The notes below the pieces were generated by a model. It was not told the DNA's origin. It did no database searches and saw nothing but the letters and a program-made list of their open reading frames with translations. Below are positions 43,409 through 52,246 of a stretch of 64,000 bases of DNA, in pieces. This DNA comes from Thermogemmatispora onikobensis (GTDB lineage Bacteria > Chloroflexota > Ktedonobacteria > Ktedonobacterales > Ktedonobacteraceae): NCBI RefSeq assembly GCF_001748285.1, contig NZ_BDGT01000012.1, positions 45,800-109,799 on the forward strand, written 5' to 3'. The translations under genes and the position numbers were made by a program. The first letter of the stretch is position 1. Each line of letters begins with the position of its first letter.

Positions 43409-43858
43409 CTAGACCAGGCGGGTCACTTCGATCTCCGGGGGAAACCGCATCTGGTCCAGGTCCCCGGCCCAGAAGAGTTGCTTCATGATCTCGGCTACGG
43501 CGTAGAGGAGGTGCTGCTGGCTGACCTCGCGGTTGCGCTCGAAGGTCGCGCTGCCGCGGTAGCTGGCGAGGTTGCGAAACCAGGTATTGATACCTGTCCG
43601 CCCGCTCAGGCGCACCAGGTAGACTTCCATCTTCAAGGCCCCGTATTCGACGGGAACGATGATGCGCAGCTGCGGCTCGTGCTCAATGATGTCCAGGCGA
43701 TAGAAGACGCCGTAGTGATCGCGCGATGCCTGGAAGATGGAGACTTCGGGCACCTCGCTCTCTGCCCCTTCGTGCTCCTCATAAGGCTCCGGTTGCTGCT
43801 GTTCCATGGTCACTCCTAGGTTGGCCAGCAAACTCTCCAGCTGTTCGTGAATGTTCAT
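43409..43858 (-). CDS. Hypothetical protein sharing N-terminal motif with 40225-40683
   Basis: 149-aa protein of unknown function. N-terminal helix HEQLESLLANLGVTMEQ mirrors the start of the protein at 40225-40683; an acidic Gln/Glu/Pro linker follows, then a ~100-residue alpha/beta domain (GVFYRLDIIEHEPQLRIIV... LKMEVYLVRLSG) that matches nothing I know. ATG 43858 chosen with GAGGAAGGGG upstream. Confidence 0.6.
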   Translation of the reverse strand: MNIHEQLESLLANLGVTMEQQQPEPYEEHEGAESEVPEVSIFQASRDHYGVFYRLDIIEHEPQLRIIVPVEYGALKMEVYLVRLSGRTGINTWFRNLASYRGSATFERNREVSQQHLLYAVAEIMKQLFWAGDLDQMRFPPEIEVTRLV

Positions 43859-44150
43859 GGCTATGCGCTTCCCCTTCCTCTTTGCAGCATACTCATTCGG
43901 CAATGGCGCGCTCGGACGTCCTTGGGCGCGGCGGCTGGCTGCGCGCTCTCTCTGATTCTGAGATTCTGAATTGAGACCGCCTCGCTTACTCTCTTTTTCT
44001 TTGAGGCTGACGCAAAAACGGAACTCGCTTTGACACGCTGCTCTCGGTGCTTGAAAAGCTCTTTATGCCACTCTTGACGCTACGCTGGCCGGCAAGGAAG
44101 GGGGGGAGGAGCAGACAGGGCTGTGGGAATGCTCTCCCCAGGCGGGAAAC

Positions 44151-44516
44151 TTAGCCGCCGGCCCGTTTGGCGCGGTAGCCGAGCTGTTGCAGGTGCGCCA
44201 GGATCTTGTCGCGGTGATCTCCCTGAATTTCGATGGTGCCGTCCTTGACGGTTCCCCCGGCTCCGCAGAGGCGCTTGAGGTCGCGGGCGAGCGTCTCTAG
44301 CCCGGCCTGACTGACGGGCAGGCCACGGATCACGGTGACCGTTTTGCCGCCGCGCTGGGCCCGTTCGCGACTGACATGGACGCCTCCGCCGCTGGGAGCG
44401 CTGGTCGAGGCTGCCTGGTTCCCGCTCTCGCAGCGGCACTGGCGATAGGGCTGGTGGCAGACGGGACAATGGGTGACTCGTCCGCCGTCGGTGCTGTAGA
44501 CGAGACGATCTGGCAT
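44151..44516 (-). CDS. yciH: SUI1/YciH family translation factor
   Basis: 121-aa homologue of eukaryotic eIF1. An N-terminal zinc-knuckle-like CPVCHQPYRQCRC, a short linker, then the SUI1 domain (KTVTVIRGLPVS... LKRLCGAGGTVKDGTIEIQGDHRDKI). Bacterial YciH is thought to act on initiation fidelity. 62 bp downstream of the metal ABC permease, possibly the last gene of that transcript. Confidence 0.88.
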   Translation of the reverse strand: MPDRLVYSTDGGRVTHCPVCHQPYRQCRCESGNQAASTSAPSGGGVHVSRERAQRGGKTVTVIRGLPVSQAGLETLARDLKRLCGAGGTVKDGTIEIQGDHRDKILAHLQQLGYRAKRAGG

Positions 44517-44578
44517 GGCTCTTTACTCTTCCTTTCTTGTCTGGTCTTACTGACTCGCTGCTGTTTCTGGGGGGCCTC

Positions 44579-45469
44579 TCAGGCGGCGGTGCGTCGTCCC
44601 TTGCAGGGATGGGCGGGCTGGGCCGGAACGCGGGGGGCACGACGCTGGCGCAGGTGGGCGATGAGGGAGGCGCCGGCATAGCAGCAGGTGGCCAGGGTGG
44701 CGATGCAGAAGCTGGCTGGCAGGCGCTGGCCTGGTCCCAGGAAGGCGATGAGCAGTCCGCCCCAGGTGCAGCCCAGGCCCAGGAGGGTGGCCAGCAGGAG
44801 GGCGCCCACTGGTGAGGAACTCAGGCGCCCGGCGGCGGCGGCTGGGGCGACCAGGAGGGCGAAGACGAGCAGGACGCCGATGACGAGCACGGAGATGGCT
44901 GTGGCCAGCGCGAGGAGCAGCAGGAACAGGACGGAGAGCAGGCGCACAGGAACGCCTCGCGCCGCAGCGACCTCGGGATCAATGGAGGCAAAGAGCAGCG
45001 GTCGGTAGAGGATGAGCAGGGCCAGGCTACACCCGAGGGTACAGGCCAGGCTGAGCCAGACGTCCTCACGGCTGACGCTGAGGATGGAGCCGAAGAGAAT
45101 GCCGACCCCAGCGCTGGCATGGCTACCGCTGCTGGATGCGTAGAGGCTGAGAAAGAGAACTCCCAGTCCCAGGGCAAAGGAGAGCACCATGCCGATCTCG
45201 ATGTCGCGTCCGCGCAGGCGCTCCCCCAGCAGGCCAATGATGAAGGCCGCCAGCAGGCTGAGGACGAGCATGCCGGGCAGGGGACTGAGGCCGAGCAGGG
45301 CGGCCCCTGTGGCTCCTGTGAAGCCGATGTCTGTCAGCGCCTCACCGGCGAAGGTTTGGGCTCGCAGGATGAGGAAATAGCCAACCAGAGCGGCGGCAAT
45401 GGCGACGCAGCCGCCGGCCAGGAAGGCGTTCTGGATAAATTCATGCTGCCAGAGCGTGACAATGTTCAT
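44579..45469 (-). CDS. Metal ABC transporter permease (ZnuB-like), second
   Basis: 296-aa ABC-3 family permease with eight or nine hydrophobic segments. Conserved FAGEALTDIGFTGA and late VAPAAAAGRL regions. Pairs with the permease encoded just upstream, either as a heterodimer or as two alternative channels. Part of the Zn/Mn importer operon. Confidence 0.88.
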   Translation of the reverse strand: MNIVTLWQHEFIQNAFLAGGCVAIAAALVGYFLILRAQTFAGEALTDIGFTGATGAALLGLSPLPGMLVLSLLAAFIIGLLGERLRGRDIEIGMVLSFALGLGVLFLSLYASSSGSHASAGVGILFGSILSVSREDVWLSLACTLGCSLALLILYRPLLFASIDPEVAAARGVPVRLLSVLFLLLLALATAISVLVIGVLLVFALLVAPAAAAGRLSSSPVGALLLATLLGLGCTWGGLLIAFLGPGQRLPASFCIATLATCCYAGASLIAHLRQRRAPRVPAQPAHPCKGRRTAA

Positions 45470-45508
45470 GTTCTTGATGCTCCTCTCTCTTGGCGCTGGT
45501 GCCTTGCG

Positions 45509-46387
45509 TTACCGCGCGCTGGCCTGCTGTGAGAGGCCCGCGCCGGGGGCCGGGGCCGATAACGAGTCAGGCCGCAGCCGCCGTCGCTGCCAGCGCGGGG
45601 CGATGAGGCGCACGGGGAGATAGATGATGAAGGAGAGGAAGGCGATGAAGAAGCTGACGGGAATGGTGCCGCTGAGCACAGCCAGGAGGATGCCCAGCCA
45701 GGTGTAGAGCAGCCCCAGGAGGATGGCCAGCAGGATGACCGCCCCCGGTCGCAGGGCCAGTCGCCCGGCAGTGGCCACCGGGCCGACGAGCAGGGTGAAA
45801 ACGAGCAGTGCGCCGACGATCTGGACGGCGATGGCGATGGCCAGGGCCACGAGTACAAGGAAGACGACTGCGAGCAGGCGTACGGGAACGCCGCGCGCTT
45901 CAGCAACTTCGGGGTCGTAGGAGCTAAAGAGGAGGGGTCGAAAGAGCAGCAGGATGCTGACCAGGATCAGCAGGCTTACGCCAAAACTGAGCAGGACGTC
46001 GAGACGGCTGATGCCGAGGATGGTGCCAAAGAGGATACTGTAGACGCGCTCGGCGTAGCCGCTGTAGAGGGAGAGGAAGAGCAGGCCCAGGGCGAGGGCA
46101 AAGGCCATGAGGATGCCGATGGCCAGGTCGCGCTCGCGCAGGTTGCGCCCGAGCAGGCCAATGCCGATGGCTGCCCCAATGGTGAAGGCGAGCAGGCCCA
46201 GAAGCGGGTCGAGACCGAGCAGAACAGCGCCAGCGGCTCCCGCGAAGCCGATGTTGGGCAGGGCGTGACCGGCAAAGGTCAGGCCGCGCAGCAGCAGAAA
46301 GTAGCCGGTGACGGCAGCTACAATGGCGATGCAGGTCCCGGCGAGAAAAGCATTTTGGATGAAAGGATAGCTCAATAGACTGACCAT
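45509..46387 (-). CDS. Metal ABC transporter permease (ZnuB-like), first
   Basis: 292-aa ABC-3 permease, paralogue of the next gene (shared FIQNAFLAG opening, FAGxALxxIGFxGA, and RPLLFxSxDPEVAxARGVPVRLL block). AAGGAG ahead of ATG 46387. Two permease genes in one operon suggests a heterodimeric channel, as in MtsCD/AztB pairs. Confidence 0.88.
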   Translation of the reverse strand: MVSLLSYPFIQNAFLAGTCIAIVAAVTGYFLLLRGLTFAGHALPNIGFAGAAGAVLLGLDPLLGLLAFTIGAAIGIGLLGRNLRERDLAIGILMAFALALGLLFLSLYSGYAERVYSILFGTILGISRLDVLLSFGVSLLILVSILLLFRPLLFSSYDPEVAEARGVPVRLLAVVFLVLVALAIAIAVQIVGALLVFTLLVGPVATAGRLALRPGAVILLAILLGLLYTWLGILLAVLSGTIPVSFFIAFLSFIIYLPVRLIAPRWQRRRLRPDSLSAPAPGAGLSQQASAR

Positions 46388-46450
46388 GACGCTTCCACTC
46401 CTTCTGTCCTTAGTTCCTCCGCTTGTGCTTGCTGCGTGCTGGCCGCTGGC

Positions 46451-47308
46451 TTAAATGTCAACGCCGACGACAAAGAGCCGCCCCAGGGCCTCGACGACTT
46501 CGACGGGGGCACCATAGAGGGCGCTCAGGGTGGCGCTGGTGATGACCTGCTCCGGTTTACCGATGGCGGCATGCCCGCGCGCCAGATAGAGGACGCGGTC
46601 GATAACCGGCAGCAGGGGATTGACGTCGTGAGAGACGAGTAAGACGGTCATGCCGCGCGTGCGACAGAGCCGGGCGATGAGGGCGATGATCTCCTGCTCG
46701 TGGCTGAGGTCGAGGTTGGAAAGGGGTTCGTCGAGCAGGAGCAGGCGCGGCTGACTGAGCAGGGCCTGGGCGATGAGCAGGCGCTGCTGCTCGCCGCCCG
46801 ATAGGTAGGCCACGGGCATGTCGGCCAGCTCGCGGGCGTCGACCTCGGCCAGGGCTTCCTCGATGATGGCCTGACGCCTGCGCCCGCCGGAGGTGAGCCA
46901 GCCCGGCCCCCAGCGGTGGCCGTCGAGGCCGAAGCCGACGAGGTCACGTGCGCGCAGACTGAGGGCCCCCTCAAGCGTGCGGTGCTGGGGGGCGTAGCCA
47001 ATGAGCCGGTTGCCGCGGCGCGGCGCCTGCCCAAAGAGGCGGACGCTGCCCGCATTGGGCCGGACCAGCCCGAGCAACACCTTGAGGAGGGTACTTTTGC
47101 CGGCCCCGTTCGGCCCCAGCACCGCAATGAATTCGCCCGGGCTGATGCTAAAGCTGACCTCCTGCAGAATGCTTCTCCCTCCCAGGCAGACACTGACCCT
47201 CTCCAGTTCGATGACGGGTCCGAGGATCATCTCCTGACTCTCCCTCCCTCTTGAGGAAGAGGCCTGCGGCGCCAGGCCAGGACGCTGGTCGTACTGAGTG
47301 CTGCTCAC
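46451..47308 (-). CDS. znuC: Metal ABC transporter ATP-binding protein (ZnuC-like)
   Basis: 285-aa ATPase driving metal uptake. Walker A GPNGAGKST, signature LSGGEQQR, Walker [14 protein letters not shown]-loop VSHD. Start is uncertain: GTG 47308 has an excellent AAAGGAG ahead and is chosen; ATG 47230, nearer the conserved domain, is the alternative. The 26-47 residues before the domain are polar and unconserved. Confidence 0.88.
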   Translation of the reverse strand: MSSTQYDQRPGLAPQASSSRGRESQEMILGPVIELERVSVCLGGRSILQEVSFSISPGEFIAVLGPNGAGKSTLLKVLLGLVRPNAGSVRLFGQAPRRGNRLIGYAPQHRTLEGALSLRARDLVGFGLDGHRWGPGWLTSGGRRRQAIIEEALAEVDARELADMPVAYLSGGEQQRLLIAQALLSQPRLLLLDEPLSNLDLSHEQEIIALIARLCRTRGMTVLLVSHDVNPLLPVIDRVLYLARGHAAIGKPEQVITSATLSALYGAPVEVVEALGRLFVVGVDI

Positions 47309-47415
47309 TGTGCGCTCCTTTCCTGTTCTATTCCACTTTGCCTGATCCACTGCTGACTCCGGCGCTCCGGCCATGAGCCGAGATGGGCCGGGCTCATGAC
47401 GGCTCGCCCGCTCGC

Positions 47416-48351
47416 TTAAGCCGCCTGGGCCTTCTGCAGAGCTGTCTCCAGGGCATTGAGCTGGTCAAGCATCCACGTCTGATACGTTTTGCCTGGCGGC
47501 ATGGTCTCGCTCACCGGAACTACGGGAATCTGATGCGCCAGAGCTTCGCTGCGCACCTTTGTCGTGATGGCCGTGGCGGTCTGTTCATTATAAATCAAAA
47601 CTCTGATGCGATGCTGCTGGATCTGGCTCTCGACGGTGACAACGCTGCTGGCCGGGGGATCGTTGCCTTCGGCGATGGCCTTCTGAAAGTCAATGGGGGT
47701 GAGGACGTTGAGGCCCATGAGTGTGGTCTGATAGAGAAAGATGGTTTCGGTGAGGCCGATCGGGGTGCCAGCGTAGCGCGCTTTGATTTCGGCAAGTTTG
47801 TTGGTGATCTGCTCGAGCGAGCTGAGGAACTGCTGCAGGTTCTGCTTGTAGTCGCTGGCGTGGGGCGGATCAAGCTGCTGCAGGGCTTGGGCAATGGCGC
47901 GCGCGATGGCGGCGATGTCAGTAGGACTGTACCAGACATGCTCGTTATCTTCTAACTTGATGGGCGCCAGCTCGTAGCCCTTGAGGACGATGCGCCCTTG
48001 TTGGGGCGCTGCCGCCAGCAGATGATCGATCCAGCTGTCGTAGCCGCCGCCGTTGGCAATGACGAGCCTGGCCTGTGCCACGGCTACGGCGTTCTGAACG
48101 TTGCTTTCGTATTCATGCGGGTCGATATTGGGATCGCTGAGAATGCTGGTGACGGTGACATGATCACCGCCAAGCTGGCGCGCAATATCCCCGTAGAAGT
48201 TCTCCGCCGCTACGACGGCGAGCTTGCCCGCGCTGTCCCCGCTGCTGCCGCTGAGGGTGCCTGCGCTGCAGGCGCTCCCCAACAGGCTGATGAGTAGAAA
48301 TAGTCCGACGGCGAGCAAAAAGCGCGCCGCGCGGCTCCTGGTCTGATGCAT
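47416..48351 (-). CDS. znuA: Metal-binding lipoprotein of ABC importer (cluster A-I SBP)
   Basis: 311-aa lipoprotein (signal LLISLLGSAC) that captures Zn or Mn outside the membrane. Metal ligands visible: first His in DPHEYE, second in NEHVW. At the third site the sequence is TETIFLY, so Glu replaces the usual His; there is no His-rich loop. Glu at this site is characteristic of Mn-type proteins such as PsaA, so Mn may be the substrate; inference. First gene of the operon, with a clear promoter. Confidence 0.85.
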   Translation of the reverse strand: MHQTRSRAARFLLAVGLFLLISLLGSACSAGTLSGSSGDSAGKLAVVAAENFYGDIARQLGGDHVTVTSILSDPNIDPHEYESNVQNAVAVAQARLVIANGGGYDSWIDHLLAAAPQQGRIVLKGYELAPIKLEDNEHVWYSPTDIAAIARAIAQALQQLDPPHASDYKQNLQQFLSSLEQITNKLAEIKARYAGTPIGLTETIFLYQTTLMGLNVLTPIDFQKAIAEGNDPPASSVVTVESQIQQHRIRVLIYNEQTATAITTKVRSEALAHQIPVVPVSETMPPGKTYQTWMLDQLNALETALQKAQAA

Positions 48352-48426
48352 GCCGCTTGCTCCTCCCTCACCACAAGCCCTCGGCGAGCTTGCGGCGTTA
48401 TTGATACAGCATCTCTCTTACTGAGG

Positions 48427-48456
48427 AGCATACCACAATGAAGAGATTGCTGTCAA
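48427..48456 (-). promoter_or_regulatory. Promoter of the metal importer operon
   Basis: Minus strand TTGACA (48456-48451), 18-bp spacer, TATGCT (48432-48427); leader about 70 nt. Confidence 0.7.
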
Positions 48457-48471
48457 TGAGATAGTGTCTCA
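48457..48471. promoter_or_regulatory. Palindrome abutting the -35 of the metal importer promoter
   Basis: TGAGA-TAGTG-TCTCA immediately upstream of the -35 box. Candidate site for a metalloregulator (DtxR/MntR or Fur/Zur type); too short to tell which. The remaining sequence to 48769 shows no gene. Confidence 0.45.
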
Positions 48472-48769
48472 ACAAGCGGGCGCTGTGGCGGGAGAGGCGG
48501 CGGAGCAGGTGGGCGAGAGCTGCTGCGCCAGCGCCAGTGCCAGCGCCAGGGCGGCCTTGCTCTGCTGGGGGCCAGGCTTGCTTCTCGACAGCGCCGGCTG
48601 GTGTAGCGTATCATGAGGCCGTGGCCGAGAGCGATCCTGTCCTGTCCGGCCCGGCCCTGCCCTGGGCGCTGTTCCTGACGGGGGGAGCGGGGGTCTGTCT
48701 GGCGAGAGGCGCGCAGGGGCTGGACTGCTCGGCCAGGTTGCTACATTGGAGAGGAAGCGAAAGCGAGTC

Positions 48770-49909
48770 ATGTTCATTGTTGATGCGCATCAAGACATTG
48801 CCTACAATGCTCTGGAGTGGGGGCGTGATCTGCGGCGGTCGGTGGCCGAGACGCGGGCGCTGGAGGCACGCGAGCACCCCGATTACTGTCGCGAGGATGC
48901 CCAGGGGGGCATCTGCATGGTGGGCTTGCCGGAGCTGCGTCGTGGCGGCGTCGCTATTGTCTTCGGTACCCTCTTCGCCTATCCCCTGGTGGGGGTGGGC
49001 AAAGGCGTTAATCCGCGCTATCGGCTCACCCAGAGCTATCGTGATCCAGATGGAGCCTGGCGGGTGGCGCGTGAGCAACTGGACTACTATCGCCGGCTGG
49101 CGCAGGAGGCCGGGGTCTGGTTGCTGCTCACTCAGGAGGATCTGGAGCGCTTCATTGGGGCCTGGTCGCAGAGCAATGGGGCTGATCCGCAGCGTCCCTT
49201 TGGTATTGTGCCGTTGATGGAGGGAGCCGATGCGGTGCGCCGGCCCGAGGAGGCGGAGGACTGGTTTGCGGCGGGTCTGCGTGTGTTGGGTCTGGCCTGG
49301 GCGCATGGCTCGCGCTACTGCGGCGGCAATGGGCGGCCTGGCCCTTTGACGCCGGAAGGGCGCCGCCTCTTGCACCACATGCAGCGCGTCGGGCTGGTGC
49401 TCGATACTAGCCATCTGGCCGAAGAGAGCTTCTGGCAGGCTTTGGAGCAGTTCGAGGGGACGGTCATTGCCAGCCATAGCAACTGCCGCGCTTTGGTCGA
49501 TAGCCCGCGCCATCTCAGCGATGCCATGATTCGCGCTATTGCGGAGCGCGGCGGCGTCATTGGCATTGCGCCGATCAATCCGTTCCTCTACACGCACTGG
49601 AAGCGCAGCCAGCCTTTTGCGGTCTCGCTGCGCCGCGTGGTGGAGCATATCGATCATGTCTGTCAGTTGACGGGCAGCGCCAACCATGTGGGGATCGGCA
49701 GCGATCTCGATGGTGGCTTGGGGCGCGATGAGGCGCCGGAGGAGCTGGAGACGGTGGCCGATTTTCCTCGCCTGGCGGAAGCGCTGGCGGCGGCTGGCTA
49801 TGCCCAGGAGGATGTTGTGCGCATTATGGGCGGCAATTGGTTGCGCTTGCTGGAGCGCGTCTTGCCTCGGGCTGCTGATGCTCAGTTGCAGCCGACTGAT
49901 AAAGGATAA
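48770..49909 (+). CDS. Membrane dipeptidase (peptidase M19)
   Basis: 379-aa metallo-dipeptidase of the renal dipeptidase family. It cleaves dipeptides, including ones with D-residues at the C-side. Zinc ligands are visible: VDAHQD near the N-terminus, LDTSHLAEESF, VIASHSNCRAL and the GIGSDLDGG region. No signal peptide, so cytoplasmic. ATG 48770 used; an in-frame TTG at 48746 is possible. 39 bp before the methyltransferase gene, so possibly co-transcribed. Confidence 0.88.
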   Translation: MFIVDAHQDIAYNALEWGRDLRRSVAETRALEAREHPDYCREDAQGGICMVGLPELRRGGVAIVFGTLFAYPLVGVGKGVNPRYRLTQSYRDPDGAWRVAREQLDYYRRLAQEAGVWLLLTQEDLERFIGAWSQSNGADPQRPFGIVPLMEGADAVRRPEEAEDWFAAGLRVLGLAWAHGSRYCGGNGRPGPLTPEGRRLLHHMQRVGLVLDTSHLAEESFWQALEQFEGTVIASHSNCRALVDSPRHLSDAMIRAIAERGGVIGIAPINPFLYTHWKRSQPFAVSLRRVVEHIDHVCQLTGSANHVGIGSDLDGGLGRDEAPEELETVADFPRLAEALAAAGYAQEDVVRIMGGNWLRLLERVLPRAADAQLQPTDKG

Positions 49910-49948
49910 TGGTGATGGCTCTGCTTGTTGAATAGAGGAGAGACCTTG

Positions 49949-50734
49949 ATGGGTGATCCGTTCGTCCCGGATGAAGAGCGCCTGAAGCGCTTTCAAGATT
50001 GGGGCCTGGTCAGGTACTACCATTTGCGTCCTCCTTATCCGCCGGAGACCTTCGCGATCCTCAGCGAGTTGATCGTGGATGAGCCGCGCGCGGTGCTTGA
50101 TCTGGGCTGCGGCATTGGGAATCTCGCTCGCCCGCTGGCAGCCCTGGCCGCGGTGGAGCGCGTCGATGCGGTCGATGTCTCGCTGGCCATGTTGGAGCGG
50201 GCCAGGGAGCTGCCGGGCGGCGATGCGCCGGCGATTCGCTGGTTGTATGGGCGGGCGGAAGATGTGGTCCTGGCGCCGCCCTATGCGCTGGTGACGGCGG
50301 GCATGTGTCTCCATTTGATGGATTGGGGGCGGGTCCTGCCTCGTCTGGCGCGGGCGCTGACGCCGCGGGGCCTGCTGGCGGTTCTCGATCTGCAGCAGCT
50401 TTTGCCCTGGCGGCAGGAGTACCGCCAGATTCGCCGGCGTTTTGCCAGTCCGCCGTCCTGGCCGGAGCTGCCTCTGGTTGCTGAGATGGAGAAGCGCGGG
50501 CTATTTCGTCTGCTTGGTGAGCGCCAGACGGCGCCGCTGCTGATGCAGCAGACGATTGAGGATCATATTGCCGCTCAGTATGCTTACAGTTCGCTGGCGG
50601 GGCTGGATGGCGAGCAGCGGGCCGGTTTTGAGCGGGAGATGCGGGAGCTGCTGGCGCCCTTTGCGCGGGATGGGGTGCTGCGCTTCGAGGTGGTGGCGAC
50701 GATTGCCTGGGGCCGACCCTGCCCTGGGGACTGA
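49949..50734 (+). CDS. Class I SAM-dependent methyltransferase
   Basis: 261-aa Rossmann methyltransferase. Motif I VLDLGCGIGNLARPLA, then VDAVDVSLAMLERA (acidic residue for SAM ribose) and a motif IV-like region ALVTAGMCLHLMDW. Substrate unknown. ATG 49949 with GGAG ahead; a TTG at 49925 is out-competed. Confidence 0.82.
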   Translation: MGDPFVPDEERLKRFQDWGLVRYYHLRPPYPPETFAILSELIVDEPRAVLDLGCGIGNLARPLAALAAVERVDAVDVSLAMLERARELPGGDAPAIRWLYGRAEDVVLAPPYALVTAGMCLHLMDWGRVLPRLARALTPRGLLAVLDLQQLLPWRQEYRQIRRRFASPPSWPELPLVAEMEKRGLFRLLGERQTAPLLMQQTIEDHIAAQYAYSSLAGLDGEQRAGFEREMRELLAPFARDGVLRFEVVATIAWGRPCPGD

Positions 50735-50766
50735 GATGGCCTCTCCCTGCTGTCAGAGGAGTTACG

Positions 50767-50803
50767 AAAATCTCACAATCTGGTAGAATGCGGTAGAGAT
50801 TTT
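50767..50803 (+). promoter_or_regulatory. hemE promoter region with inverted repeat
   Basis: Extended -10 TGGTAGAAT (50781-50789) without a good -35. It lies inside a perfect inverted repeat AAAATCTC (50767-50774) and GAGATTTT (50796-50803). Leader about 140 nt. Confidence 0.4.
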
Positions 50804-50934
50804 TGCAAAATTTGCCGCCGTCCTGTCTTTCACGCTATCATATGACATGGCAAAAAGGCGCGGGGGGGTCCCGGTCTCCCCGCTTCATCCTGGCAAGAAA
50901 GGACTCCCTTTTTTCGGGATAGCGTTAGTTTCCT

Positions 50935-52026
50935 ATGCAGACCGAACAAGAGCATCAATCGCAGGTGGGAGGCGTGGGGCCGGCGGCCTCGACGGGTCTG
51001 GCGCGTTTTCTGGCGGCCTGTCGCAGGGAGCAGCCGGATGCCACCCCGGTCTGGTTTATGCGCCAGGCCGGGCGCTGCCTTGCCGAGTACCGCGAGCTAC
51101 GCAAGCGCTACGATATCCTCACGATGGCCAAGACGCCCGAGCTTTGTGCCCAGGTGACGCTGATGCCGGTCGAGCAGCTCGGGGTTGATGCGGCGGTTCT
51201 CTATGCTGACATTATGCTGCCGATGGAGGGCATGGGGGTCTCGCTGGAGATCCAGCCGGAGATTGGTCCCATCATTCATCATCCGATTCGTACTATGAGC
51301 GATGTGGCGGCCCTGCAGGTGCGCGAGCCGGAGGAGGCCACACCTTTTGTGCTCGAGGCGGTGCGTCTGGTAGGGCGCGAGCTGGAGGGGAAGAAGGCGG
51401 TGATTGGCTTCTCGGGGGCGCCTTTTACGCTGGCCTGCTATTTGATCGAGGGGCGCCCGTCGCGCGATTATACCCAGGCCAAGGCGGTGATGTACGGGCA
51501 GCCGGCCCTCTGGCATGCCCTGATGGAGAAGCTAACCGAGGTGGTGACGCGCTATCTGCTCGGGCAGATTCGCGCCGGGGTGACGGCGGTCCAGCTCTTC
51601 GATAGCTGGGTGGGCGCGCTTGGGCCAGAGGCCTATCGACGCTATGTGCTCCCGTACAGCCAGCGCATCTTTGCGGCGGTCAGGGAGACGGGGACGCCGA
51701 GCATTCATTTCGGGACGGGCAACGCTGCGCTCTTGGAGCTGTTGGCCGAGGCGGGGGGCGATGTGATCAGCGTGGACTGGCGGGTCAATCTTGATGCGGC
51801 CTGGGAGCGCATTGGCTACGAGCGCGGTATTCAGGGCAATCTTGATCCGGTGCTGCTCCTGGCGCCCTGGGAGATTCTTGAAGAGGGGGCGCGCGATGTG
51901 CTGCGTCGGGCGGCTGGTCGGCCCGGTCACATTTTTAATCTGGGGCATGGTGTGCCTGCCGAGGCCGATCCGGCTGTGCTGCGCCGGCTCGTCGATTTTG
52001 TACATGAGGAGACGCGCCGCCGCTGA
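50935..52026 (+). CDS. hemE: Uroporphyrinogen decarboxylase
   Basis: 363-aa cytoplasmic enzyme that removes four carboxyls from uroporphyrinogen III to give coproporphyrinogen III. Signature WFMRQAGRCLAEYRELR with the catalytic Arg residues near the N-terminus; later YADIMLP and GFSGAPFTLA blocks. Start ATG 50935. Followed after 220 bp by the ferrochelatase gene. Confidence 0.95.
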   Translation: MQTEQEHQSQVGGVGPAASTGLARFLAACRREQPDATPVWFMRQAGRCLAEYRELRKRYDILTMAKTPELCAQVTLMPVEQLGVDAAVLYADIMLPMEGMGVSLEIQPEIGPIIHHPIRTMSDVAALQVREPEEATPFVLEAVRLVGRELEGKKAVIGFSGAPFTLACYLIEGRPSRDYTQAKAVMYGQPALWHALMEKLTEVVTRYLLGQIRAGVTAVQLFDSWVGALGPEAYRRYVLPYSQRIFAAVRETGTPSIHFGTGNAALLELLAEAGGDVISVDWRVNLDAAWERIGYERGIQGNLDPVLLLAPWEILEEGARDVLRRAAGRPGHIFNLGHGVPAEADPAVLRRLVDFVHEETRRR

Positions 52027-52246
52027 TGGGAGGAGCCGGGCCGGGTATTGGCGCCTGGGGTCAGGCATTCAGCGGCCCGTTCCCCGCTGGTTGCGTTCCT
52101 GGCTGGCCCGTCGGCTGGCTGGTGAGCATGGCGGCTGGGGAATGCTTGTGGCTCCCGCTCTGGCGGGGCCGAGACCAGGTGAAGAGAGAGCTGAGATCTG
52201 GAGATCTGGAGACCTATCTCAAGAGAAGAGAGAGGAATAGACTGCA

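Noticed and set aside
48611..50314. 567-codon open frame opposite the dipeptidase and methyltransferase genes
   Set aside because: Runs antisense through two recognisable genes and has no ribosome site.
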